Assembly (NCBI RefSeq): GCF_010692555.1
Contig: NZ_JAAHHG010000034.1
Location: 1 to 46,360, forward strand
Direction: 5' to 3'
DNA length: 46,360 nt
Origin: Okeania sp. SIO3B5
GTDB taxonomy: Bacteria; Cyanobacteriota; Cyanobacteriia; Cyanobacteriales; Microcoleaceae
Shown: positions 36,634-43,847 of the stretch, piece after piece
How the letters are laid out: each line of letters opens with the position of its first letter
Numbering within the stretch: the stretch's first letter is position 1
The notes under the pieces: generated by a model
What the model saw: the letters and a program-made list of their open reading frames with translations, nothing else
What the model was told of the DNA's origin: nothing
Database searches by the model: none
Program-made: the position numbers and the translations under genes

Positions 36634-37485
36634 ATGACTGTTGTCACCCTACCAGAAATTATGAACCCGGCCTTTGAAAATAGGTACGGGGTTCCGGCAT
36701 TTAATGCTTTCGATGATATTACGATGGATGGCTTGATTAAGGGTGCAGAGGAGTCTCGCTCCCCCTTAATTATTCAAATCTCAGTTAAAACGATTAAATT
36801 CTGGGGAGCCAAAGTCATCCAGGATATGTTTAGCAACATGGCCGAACGAGCCTCAGTCCCCGTAACCCTCCACTTGGATCATTGCCCAGACCCCGAAATC
36901 GTGAAAGAAACGCTCCGTTTGGGTTGGAACTCGGTACTATTTGATGGATCGGGGTTCTCTTTTGAGGAAAACTTTCGGACGACTCAAGAAATTACCAAAT
37001 ATGCGGCTCAGTACGGATCTCATGTAGAAGGAGAAGTGGTCGCCGTGGGTGGTGTTGAAGACGACATCGGTAGCGATACAGAAGGGCAACTGATATCAAT
37101 TGAACAGGCGATCGCCTTTGTCAAGGAAACTGGGATTTACTGTTATGCACCTGCTATTGGTACCGCACACGGTTTTTACAAGGCGACCCCACAAATTCGC
37201 TACGGTAGAATGGAGCAGATAGTGGCAGCGACCAATACTCCAATGGTCTTGCACGGGGGCAGCGGTCTGACTGATGATGTCTTTTTACGGCTGATTAGTC
37301 TGGGCACAGCTAAGGTGAATATCTCCACTGCACTCAAGCAAACTTATGCCGATCGCTTCCGCACGTACCTCGAAGAACGACCAACCGAATATAACCCCTT
37401 GAAATTGGTTGGGGCAGTACATAGTGAGGTAATAAAATTGACGCAGCACTATTGTAAGTTGTTTGGCAGTGAAGGAAAAGCATGA
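36634..37485 (+). CDS. Class II ketose-bisphosphate aldolase
   Basis: 283 aa. The zinc and catalytic residues of class II aldolases are all present: Asp82/His83 in LHLDHC, Glu in SHVEGEV (about 132-134), His179 in GTAHG and His207 in LHGGSG. The enzyme reversibly joins dihydroxyacetone phosphate to an aldehyde. The sequence belongs to the broad fructose/tagatose-bisphosphate group, and the true ketose cannot be decided. It is the first gene of a set with a HAD phosphatase (4-bp overlap) and, after a 2-kb disrupted stretch, both dihydroxyacetone kinase subunits. This points to a C3/C4 sugar route producing or using dihydroxyacetone phosphate rather than core glycolysis. Confidence 0.9.
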   Translation: MTVVTLPEIMNPAFENRYGVPAFNAFDDITMDGLIKGAEESRSPLIIQISVKTIKFWGAKVIQDMFSNMAERASVPVTLHLDHCPDPEIVKETLRLGWNSVLFDGSGFSFEENFRTTQEITKYAAQYGSHVEGEVVAVGGVEDDIGSDTEGQLISIEQAIAFVKETGIYCYAPAIGTAHGFYKATPQIRYGRMEQIVAATNTPMVLHGGSGLTDDVFLRLISLGTAKVNISTALKQTYADRFRTYLEERPTEYNPLKLVGAVHSEVIKLTQHYCKLFGSEGKA

Positions 37486-38270
37486 AAAAAGCACTAATCT
37501 TTGATTGCGATGGGGTTTTGGCTGACACCGAGCGAGATGGTCATTTAGTAGCATTTAACCAAATGTGGCGCGAACATGGCATCAATTGGCAGTGGAGCCT
37601 GGAACAATATGCCCAGAAAGTTAAAATTGGCGGAGGCAAAGAACGAATGTTCAGCTTGGGAAAAGATGACGATTTTCGGGCTGTGTATCCGGTTCCAGAG
37701 TCGGAGTCAGGCTGGTGGAATATTGTCATGGGTTGGCATAAGCGCAAAACGGAAATTTATAAGCAGGCGATCGCTTCCGGGGAAATTCCTGGTCGTCCCG
37801 GTGTTAAACGCCTAGCCCAGACAGCTTTCGCAAATGGTTGGCTCCTCGCAGTTTGTTCGACTTCTGCGATCGCTTCTGTAGAGGCAGTGCTGCGTCACGT
37901 CATGGGAGTTGAATTGGCTAGTCAATTCGCTGGAGTTTTTGCAGGCGATATGGTAAAAGCCAAAAAACCCGCCCCAGATGTGTATAATCTCGCTGTGGAA
38001 AAATTAAACTTAGATCCGGCTAACTGCGTAGTCATAGAAGATTCGCGAAATGGTTTGCTCGCTGCTACTGCTGCCCGGATGACCTGTATAGTCACATACA
38101 ATGAGTTGACCAAAAATGAGGATTTTAGTGAAGCGGCATTAGTGTTGTCAGATTTCGGAGAACCCGGTAACAAGTCGATCGCGATCAGTCAAAATCGGAT
38201 TAATGTTAAACCACAGGGATATTTTACCGTAGATGATCTGGAGCAGGTTTTGGCTGATTCCCAAGCCTAA
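37482..38270 (+). CDS. HAD-superfamily sugar-phosphatase/phosphoglucomutase-like (CbbY-type)
   Basis: 262 aa; ATG overlaps the aldolase stop (ATGA), so the two are translationally coupled. HAD motifs: I FDCDGVLADTE (about 8-18), II CSTS, III KKPAPDVY, IV VIEDSRNG. The cap domain is of the CbbY/beta-phosphoglucomutase type. Likely a phosphatase acting on a small sugar phosphate made or used by the aldolase (inference). The gene appears complete. Immediately downstream lies an IS630-like transposase remnant. Confidence 0.88.
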   Translation: MKKALIFDCDGVLADTERDGHLVAFNQMWREHGINWQWSLEQYAQKVKIGGGKERMFSLGKDDDFRAVYPVPESESGWWNIVMGWHKRKTEIYKQAIASGEIPGRPGVKRLAQTAFANGWLLAVCSTSAIASVEAVLRHVMGVELASQFAGVFAGDMVKAKKPAPDVYNLAVEKLNLDPANCVVIEDSRNGLLAATAARMTCIVTYNELTKNEDFSEAALVLSDFGEPGNKSIAISQNRINVKPQGYFTVDDLEQVLADSQA

Positions 38271-38274
38271 GACC

Positions 38275-38497
38275 TTTTCATCATTGATCTGTTTTTTCTG
38301 CCGAGTCATTCACCAGAACTACAACCCGCAGAACGTTTGTGGCCTTTAACTAATGAAGCGATCGCTAACCACTCGCCGGAAAACTTAGATGAAGCTCGAA
38401 CATCTGCTGGTCTATCGCTGCCAGAAAATTATGGAGCAGCAGGAATTTGTTCAGGGTTTAACCTGTTTTCACGCTGTGGCCTCAAACTAGAAATGCT
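38275..38497 (+). pseudogene. IS630-like transposase, C-terminal remnant
   Basis: From about 38275 one frame reads LFFLPSHSPELQPAERLWPL then TNEAIANHSPENLDE, the C-terminal part of an IS630/Tc1-type DDE transposase with its third catalytic acidic residue (Glu in PAERLW). A frame change near 38395 continues with EHLLVYRCQKIMEQQEFVQG then LTCFHAVASN-stop. The N-terminal two thirds are gone. The right end follows at 38507-38526 (ATCCGGACATGATA), which matches the family A terminus. Confidence 0.82.
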
Positions 38498-38509
38498 TAA
38501 TCATCACTA

Positions 38510-38526
38510 ATCATCCGGACATGATA
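38510..38526. mobile_element. Right end of an IS630-like element with family A terminus
   Basis: Reads TCATCCGGACATGATA, about 10-25 bp after the transposase stop, followed by TAATACGCAAGCC from a DUF433 gene copy. It lacks a matching left end. Confidence 0.8.
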
Positions 38527-38565
38527 TAATACGCAAGCCACGGACGTAATGCTTACCACGCTGCT
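38527..38565 (-). pseudogene. Fragment of a DUF433 antitoxin gene
   Basis: TAATACGCAAGCCACGGACG followed by an AATGCTTACCAC segment closely matches 34884-34920 in the intact DUF433 gene. The element end at 38526 sits exactly at the TAA in that sequence, so an IS630-like element once inserted into a DUF433 copy. 38566-38705 has no gene. Confidence 0.75.
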
Positions 38566-38705
38566 ACTGTACCTCATAACTGCGGGAACTGCTGTAAAAT
38601 CTGGATTGATTAAAACAAAAATAAAAATATTATAAAATTAATGATGTAATTTGAATAAATGATGTAGTTTGAATAGCAGCTAAAAGTTAGGAGCTTGAAA
38701 AAATC

Positions 38706-39029
38706 ATGAAAAAGTTAGTAAGCTTGGTCTTAGCGACTATGATTTTGTGTGTTGGGATGATAGTTAGCCTTGAAGCAGCGACAGCTGGGGAGACTTATTT
38801 TGAAGATAGACAACAAATAAGTCTATGGAATGAGGTGAGTGAGTTTATACAGAATATGGAGAGGAGAGGGTTAAGGGTTCAATTAAACGGAAACAGTTGG
38901 ATAAATAATTTTTCGGGTAGTAGAAATGATATAAAATTATTTGAACAGTTGTGTGAAGAAAAAGAGGGAGCAGTTTGGGTAAATAAGGACATTGAATATT
39001 GGGAGGTGTGTGAATTGCAGGGAAGGTAG
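38706..39029 (+). CDS. Small exported protein, unknown function
   Basis: 107 aa. N-terminal signal peptide MKKLVSLVLATMILCVGMIV with likely cleavage after the AATA region (about residue 27). The mature ~80 residues are polar and acidic, with two Cys near the C-terminus (QLCEEKEG, WEVCELQGR) that could form a disulfide. No known domain is recognised. It lies within a stretch of gene debris between the HAD and DhaL genes but has an intact frame and normal start. Confidence 0.6.
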   Translation: MKKLVSLVLATMILCVGMIVSLEAATAGETYFEDRQQISLWNEVSEFIQNMERRGLRVQLNGNSWINNFSGSRNDIKLFEQLCEEKEGAVWVNKDIEYWEVCELQGR

Positions 39030-39040
39030 AGAGGAAGGTA

Positions 39041-39172
39041 GAATTCAAGCCAAGTTTAGAATCCATACCTCGGTTATTAGCTTTGGGGTTGAACGTAGAA
39101 CAAGTTGCCTAAGCTTTAGAATTAGAAGTCGAACAAGTCAGACAAGTAGCACAACAGTTTTCTGGTAGTTGA
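39041..39172 (+). pseudogene. C-terminal tail of an Rpn/DUF2887-type PD-(D/E)xK protein
   Basis: Reads EFKPSLESIPRLLALGLNVE-QVA, then a TAA stop, then ALELEVEQVRQVAQQFSGS-stop. This is the repeated helix-turn-helix-like tail common in cyanobacterial Rpn/DUF2887 'recombination-promoting nuclease' proteins. The nuclease domain is absent. Confidence 0.65.
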
Positions 39173-39174
39173 AA

Positions 39175-39742
39175 GAAAAAACGATCACGATTGCAATACC
39201 TAAACAGACATAAAACCAAGTTTTCGTCTAATTGGAAAAAAGCACAGCTAAAAATAGCTAAATTACACAACAAAATAGCTGACATCAGGAAAGATAAATT
39301 GCATAAACTGACTACCTATTTGGCTAAAAACCACAACCCACCCCCATCCCCTCCCGGGAGGGGAGCTAGAGGGGTGGGTGAAGACTTAAATGTATCAGGA
39401 ATGATGTCAAATCACAAGCTAGCTAAGGCCGCCCTAGTCTATAGGTTTTTATGAGTTTCGTAGGCAGTTGGAGTACAAGTGTGAGTTATACGGTTCTGAG
39501 CTAGTTGTTATGGATAGATGGTTTCCTAGTCTCTAAGACTTGCAGTAGGTGTGGAGCTGAATCGCGAGTCTCTGTTGTGATCAGAGCGCGTTTTCAATTG
39601 CGAACACTGCAATTTTAGCTGTGATTGCTCCGCAACGCTAGCGCGAACGAGACTTAAATGCAGCGTTAAATTTAGCTATGGCGGTCAGTTTGACCGTGAC
39701 AGCCTGTGGACTGGATAACGCCGACGTTACCGAGTGGGAAGC
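39175..39742 (+). pseudogene. tnpB: Decayed TnpB with a GC-rich repeat insertion
   Basis: Reads KIAKLHNKIADIRKDKLHKL, then TTYLAKNHN, where RuvC-II (V-x-E-D-L) should follow. That position is replaced by a GC-rich hairpin segment (39343-39383) before EDLNVSGMMSNHKLAKA resumes. Downstream, further broken frames encode YKCELYGSELV, CSRCGAE, an ARE-DLNAALNLAMAVSLT-like RuvC-III block and LDNADVTEWEAG. A small dispersed repeat (CTCCGCAACGCTAGCGC, about 39628-39645) is also inserted. Strongly degenerate and non-functional. Confidence 0.8.
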
Positions 39743-39789
39743 AGGAATAGAACAGATAATCATAGATTTCTATAGATTATCGTAGGTTT

Positions 39790-39975
39790 CTAAGAACGGA
39801 AGTATAGCAAGCGATCTCAAAACAAAATGTTTGCGATTGCACTAGGTAAACACCTCACGCTCTGAAAAGTTCAGTGGCGGGTACGAATTTTTCAGGAGAG
39901 CCAAAGTGATCGTCAAACTATTCGGTTCAGCACAGAGCTAGACACGGAAACATTAAAGAAGGAGTTGAGTTAATC
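39790..39975. repeat. Dispersed repeat with GTAAACACC end (copy 3)
   Basis: Shares GGAAGTATAGCAAGCGAT, AAAACAAAATGT, GGTAAACACCTCACGCTCTG and AAAAGTTCAGTGGCGGG with 33460-33545. It lies between TnpB debris and the DUF2201 fragment. Confidence 0.7.
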
Positions 39976-39987
39976 CTAACGAAAGTT

Positions 39988-40245
39988 TTATTCTTTATTC
40001 AATTTCGCATAAAGTTTATTAAAAAAGTCACGACGACTGCCCATGTAGGCGAACCCATAGCAGCGATTCGGTTTCATCCGCGTTAGTCGTCGCTGTTGGC
40101 TGAGGATAGAGGTGCGAAACTTGCGCAAAACCGCCCGATAGTCCAGCTTGGGGTGCAGATTCGCCAAAATCTGTTCCCGCAAGTCGATCGGGATTTAAAA
40201 GGTGCGTGAGGGCTTTCCTTCGTGCATTGGTTGATCCACCCTATC
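39988..40245 (-). pseudogene. Fragment of a DUF2201 / VWA-like metallopeptidase-type gene
   Basis: Minus-strand reading MHEGKPSRTF-stop-IPIDLREQILANLHPKLDYR, then AVLRKFRTSILSQQRRLTRM and KPNRCYGFAYMGSRRDF, resembles the segment just before the VWA-like domain in cyanobacterial DUF2201 proteins (usually encoded next to a MoxR-type ATPase). There is an internal TAA at 40195-40197, and the conserved continuation after MGSRRDF is lost. Pseudogene by both criteria. Confidence 0.65.
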
Positions 40246-40297
40246 TTAGATATTGTATTTGTTGGCAAGTGTTAGTCAAAAAGTATCGGAGAGAAAG

Positions 40298-40936
40298 ATG
40301 GCGCGAAGTAGTTTGGAGAATATAGAACTGGTCGTGCGCACGATCGCCCAAACATCTATTGATAATGAAAAATATTTTACCGAGTTGGATGGTGTGGTCG
40401 GTGATGGGGACTTCGGCACCTCCCTGGAAAGTGGCTTTGGTGCAATTTTGTCACAATGGGACAAAATAGACCGCAGTAGCGGTGAGAGTTTTTTGCTCGG
40501 ATGTGCTAAAATTATCTCCAGAAATATTGGCGGCACTTCCGGTTCAATTTGGCGGGCTGCTTTTCGGAGTGCTGGCAAGAGCATTAGCGATAAAGAAATG
40601 CTGACCGCCGAAGATGTCGTGACCATGTTTCGGGCTGCGGCAGATGGAATTATGGATCGCGGGGGAGCAAACTTAGGCGACAAAACGTTGCTGGATGCCT
40701 TAGTCCCAGCGGCAGATGCTTTTGAGCAAACGATCGCCAATGGTGGTAATACTCAAGAAGCGATCGATGCAGCGGCCAAAACAGCACGAGAGCAGGCAGA
40801 AATCACGAAAGCTTGGGTCGCCAAACGAGGTCGCGCATCTTACACAGGCGAACGCAGTAAAGATACTTATGATGCTGGGGCAGTAGCTGTGGCTGTGATG
40901 TTTGAGAATGTCGCCACTGCCTGGGCAAAATTTTAA
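40298..40936 (+). CDS. dhaL: Dihydroxyacetone kinase subunit DhaL (ADP/ATP-binding)
   Basis: 212 aa using ATG 40298, which has a GGAGAG ribosome-binding site 5-10 bp upstream; the frame extends to 40253 without a better start. The Mg-nucleotide motif DGVVGDGDFGTS (Asp residues for the two metals) and GGTSGSIWRAAF are diagnostic of DhaL. The usual His of GDGDHG is Phe here. ASYTGERSKDTYDAGA matches the family C-terminus. With DhaK, DhaL phosphorylates dihydroxyacetone or a similar short ketose. No PTS-type DhaM is present, so the phosphate donor may be ATP. The next gene is dhaK after 47 bp. Confidence 0.9.
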   Translation: MARSSLENIELVVRTIAQTSIDNEKYFTELDGVVGDGDFGTSLESGFGAILSQWDKIDRSSGESFLLGCAKIISRNIGGTSGSIWRAAFRSAGKSISDKEMLTAEDVVTMFRAAADGIMDRGGANLGDKTLLDALVPAADAFEQTIANGGNTQEAIDAAAKTAREQAEITKAWVAKRGRASYTGERSKDTYDAGAVAVAVMFENVATAWAKF

Positions 40937-40983
40937 GGGTTAAAACCCACTGAAAACCTTTTTATGAAGCAGGAAAAAAATCA

Positions 40984-42012
40984 ATGAAGAAATTTGTTAA
41001 TAATCCCAAACAATTTGTTCCCGAAATGCTCAAGGGAATTGAGCTTGCTAATCCGGGTAAGGTCAAATACGTCCCCGACTACAACCTGATTATGCGAGCC
41101 GATGCTCCCAATGACAATAAAGTCTCGATCATTCAGGGTTCCGGTTCCGGCCACGAACCAGCCCATGTGATGATTGTCGGCCAGGGGATGCTTGACGGGG
41201 CCTGTCCGGGGGATGTTTTTTCGGCCCCGCCAATTGATTATGTGGTCGAGTCTTCCAAACTACTCAACTCAGCCAAAGGAGTGTTGCATATTGTCAACAA
41301 CTATACAGGCGATCGAGCAGCTTTCCGCGATGCCGCTGAAGAATTGGAAGATGAAGGGATTACGGTAAAAACTATTTTTGTCGATGATGATGTAGCGGTT
41401 AAAGACAGCCTCTACACTGTAGGTAGGCGTGGGGTAGCTGGCAACTTTTTTGTCATCAAAGCGGTTGGCGCAGCGGCAGAAAAAGGCGCTTCCCTAGATG
41501 AATTGGTTGCTCTAGGTAATCGTGTTAATGATGTTATCCGTTCTATGGGGATGGCTTTGACTGGCTGCACTCCCCCTGCAAAAGGCGAACCCATTTTCAC
41601 CCTGGCAGAAGATGAAGTTGAGATGGGCGTCGGCATTCATGGGGAACCAGGCCGGGCCCGGGAAAAACTAACCAGCGCCAATGAAATAGTCGATCAAATG
41701 CTGGAAGCCATTATCACCGATTCCAAGCCAATCTCAGAAACCGAAACCGCTGCCCCCATCTTTAATAGTGGCGATGAAGTGGCACTGATGATCAATGGTT
41801 TAGGGGGTACGCCAATTTCCGAACTTTATCTGCTGTATGGCTATGCTCACGAACAGTTGGAAGCCAAAGGTATCAAGGTGTGGCGCAGCTATGTGGGCGA
41901 ATATTGCACCTCATTGGAAATGGCCGGAATGTCAATTACCTTATGTAAGGTGGATGATGAGTTGAAAGACTTGTTGTTAGAACCAGCCGAGATTCCAATT
42001 CGGGTATTTTAG
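40984..42012 (+). CDS. dhaK: Dihydroxyacetone kinase subunit DhaK (ketose-binding)
   Basis: 342 aa, ATG 40984 with an AGGAA ribosome-binding site. Substrate residues of the family are visible: His57 in GSGSGHEPAH, Asp110 in NNYTGD, and the covalently substrate-binding His219 in GVGIHGEPGR. DhaK holds the ketose as a hemiaminal to this His. Together with DhaL it makes dihydroxyacetone phosphate or a related ketose phosphate (for example an erythrulose phosphate in some relatives). This links directly to the aldolase at 36634. It ends the gene set. Confidence 0.93.
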   Translation: MKKFVNNPKQFVPEMLKGIELANPGKVKYVPDYNLIMRADAPNDNKVSIIQGSGSGHEPAHVMIVGQGMLDGACPGDVFSAPPIDYVVESSKLLNSAKGVLHIVNNYTGDRAAFRDAAEELEDEGITVKTIFVDDDVAVKDSLYTVGRRGVAGNFFVIKAVGAAAEKGASLDELVALGNRVNDVIRSMGMALTGCTPPAKGEPIFTLAEDEVEMGVGIHGEPGRAREKLTSANEIVDQMLEAIITDSKPISETETAAPIFNSGDEVALMINGLGGTPISELYLLYGYAHEQLEAKGIKVWRSYVGEYCTSLEMAGMSITLCKVDDELKDLLLEPAEIPIRVF

Positions 42013-42467
42013 AGATTTGAGAGATATAGCACTACGCATTTTCGTAGCTGCATTCCGGATGTAAAACAGCCTCAAATCTTTGCCAGGCTTAGATTTTAAA
42101 TTTATGAACTTACCCTACTTATGATTGCCGCTTGCGATCAGCTTGCTAAACTGCGCCGAATTATAATAGAATAACTACAAACTTAAAATAATGATATTTG
42201 GCCTTATACTGTTGAATATCATTCAAGTTAAGCTGTCGCGCATTTAGATTGCGTCCGAGCGGGGCTTATGCATGAGTGCTTGCCCACAGTGCGTAGATTT
42301 CGCCCGCTATACGGAACGCCGATTCAAATCTGTAACAGGTTATCTCACAATTTCACACTGGCGAATTTCAAGTCATTGTTAAATTTAAGCTATCAAGTAG
42401 AGTCGGCGATCGCAACTGTTTTTTCTCAGATTGTCTTTTCTCATTTTATCCTGCAAAAAGGAAAATT
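42013..42467. other. Gene-free stretch
   Basis: 455 bp with no recognisable repeat family or coding frame that I can support; a 67-codon plus frame at 42268-42471 shows no features of a gene. It probably includes the promoter of the following gene, whose ribosome-binding site is AAAAGGAAAATT before ATG 42468. Confidence 0.5.
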
Positions 42468-43613
42468 ATGACCAAAAACGATTACACGCAACTACAACCG
42501 CCTGCAAAAAACCCTAATAACATCCAAGCAAAGAAGTATTACGTTTTCAATGAGACTGGCAATATCATGTTTGTCACCACTCTTGAGTCAAATGAGGCTA
42601 TTGAACAGTCGGCTCGCTCTCTTTTTAATGAGGTGTCCGTGTTTTTTGCGGGAATGACCCGAGCAATACAACAAACGATTAACCCAACAACAAACAAACC
42701 GTATTCTCTATATAACTACAATGCCTTGTCAGCCATTATCAGTGGATCGGGTTTGTTCGTTCACATCCAAGAGGAAGACGTGATGTACAGCACAAATAGT
42801 GTAGGTGTAACTTTCAGCACCGGGCTGATTGAGGCGTTGATAGGCATAGCCTTCGCCGAATCCGAGATCGGGTTTGCACGTGGCTTGATCGCCTCCATTG
42901 GACAAGAAGCAATTACGTTGAGCACTTCAACATCGAAAACTGATTCTAAAGCGGCCAGCATCATATTTGTTTGCGAATATCTCCTAGGAATGCCCCTCGT
43001 CAGTGCGATTGTGGTTTATGTCGATTGCCTAGAAAACGAACGCGAAATAAAGATCGGGCCATGCTTTCAGGCAAGCTCCACGAACACGGAGTGGAAACTC
43101 CACAAAGATACATACTTATTTGTGTCTCCAAGCTTCATCAAACAATATGCCGGAGATCTGGAGTCAGTCAATTCTGACCCACAGTATCTTGAAATGATAC
43201 ATTGGCTGCAGGATTTGGTGCTGCGGAAACCCGAAATATTTTTTCTGGAAACCAAGGGGGGCGATCAAGTACCTTCTGGATCGCAGCTCTCAGTCAAGGA
43301 GAAGTACATCATCGGGGGTCAGTTCTTGCCCAGTGACAATACAACCAAGCTGAAATTTGTCGGCGGGGCGGACCTCACTACCGATGCGACTTTTACCCCC
43401 ACCGCGATTACCTTTTCTGTGGGAGATGTCAAACAGCCGACGGCTGCTCCTATTGGTGTGTACACCTCTGCTTCGGATAAAGACCCAGTAGCAACCACCC
43501 CCGGGTCATTCTCTATAGAGTCCTCAGCAAACGAAGATGGAGAAATACTTAGTGAGGAGGAAGGAGAGAGTAAGCCGTCCGCTTCCTCTACAGAAGAGAA
43601 AGTGGACAATTAA
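42468..43613 (+). CDS. Unrecognised 381-aa protein with hydrophobic core and acidic tail
   Basis: ATG 42468 with a clear AAGGA ribosome-binding site. I do not recognise a family. Visible parts: N-terminal soluble region (1-55); amphipathic region SLFNEVSVFFAGMTRAIQQT (about 45-65); a Gly/Ala-rich, strongly hydrophobic centre (VGVTFSTGLIEALIGIAFAE and IIFVCEYLLGMPLVSAIVVY, about 108-185); a mixed region with KLHKDTYLFVSPSFIKQYAG; and a C-terminal Ser/Glu-rich disordered acidic tail (last ~35 residues, ending EEKVDN). There is no signal peptide. The alternating hydrophobic blocks could suit a membrane-interacting or pore-forming protein, but this is only a suggestion. The gene looks intact. Confidence 0.6.
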   Translation: MTKNDYTQLQPPAKNPNNIQAKKYYVFNETGNIMFVTTLESNEAIEQSARSLFNEVSVFFAGMTRAIQQTINPTTNKPYSLYNYNALSAIISGSGLFVHIQEEDVMYSTNSVGVTFSTGLIEALIGIAFAESEIGFARGLIASIGQEAITLSTSTSKTDSKAASIIFVCEYLLGMPLVSAIVVYVDCLENEREIKIGPCFQASSTNTEWKLHKDTYLFVSPSFIKQYAGDLESVNSDPQYLEMIHWLQDLVLRKPEIFFLETKGGDQVPSGSQLSVKEKYIIGGQFLPSDNTTKLKFVGGADLTTDATFTPTAITFSVGDVKQPTAAPIGVYTSASDKDPVATTPGSFSIESSANEDGEILSEEEGESKPSASSTEEKVDN

Positions 43614-43735
43614 CTGAGAGCGCCGTATTCCTTCCTAATCAAACCATGGTTTTCTATAGTCCTCAAACTGCTAACCATCAGACTCCGAGTCGGAGAAATG
43701 AAGTTGTGATCAAACTGAACATACTTTTCTGGAGT

Positions 43736-43841
43736 AATATTTAGTGATAAAAAACTTGATCCCTTCTAATCTTTTTTCCCTTCTGCCTTCTGCCTTCTGC
43801 CTTCATTCCTCCAAAGTGTAACTATTCAACCGGACATGATA
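43736..43841. mobile_element. Family A MITE, left end deleted
   Basis: The left terminus is reduced (TATTTAGTGATAAAA, having lost CATGTCCGGATAA); the right end is intact CCGGACATGATA. TAA flanks both sides (43736-43738 region and 43842-43844). It ends 6 bp before the ATG of the next gene. The (CTTCTGC)n run lies inside. Confidence 0.8.
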
Positions 43842-43847
43842 TAATTT

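Noticed and set aside
40298-42012. PTS-dependent (DhaM) dihydroxyacetone kinase
   Set aside because: No DhaM, HPr or EI gene occurs in the window, so PEP-dependence is not supported.
42268-42471. 67-aa frame upstream of the unrecognised gene
   Set aside because: Atypical composition, overlaps the next start, and no similarity recognised.
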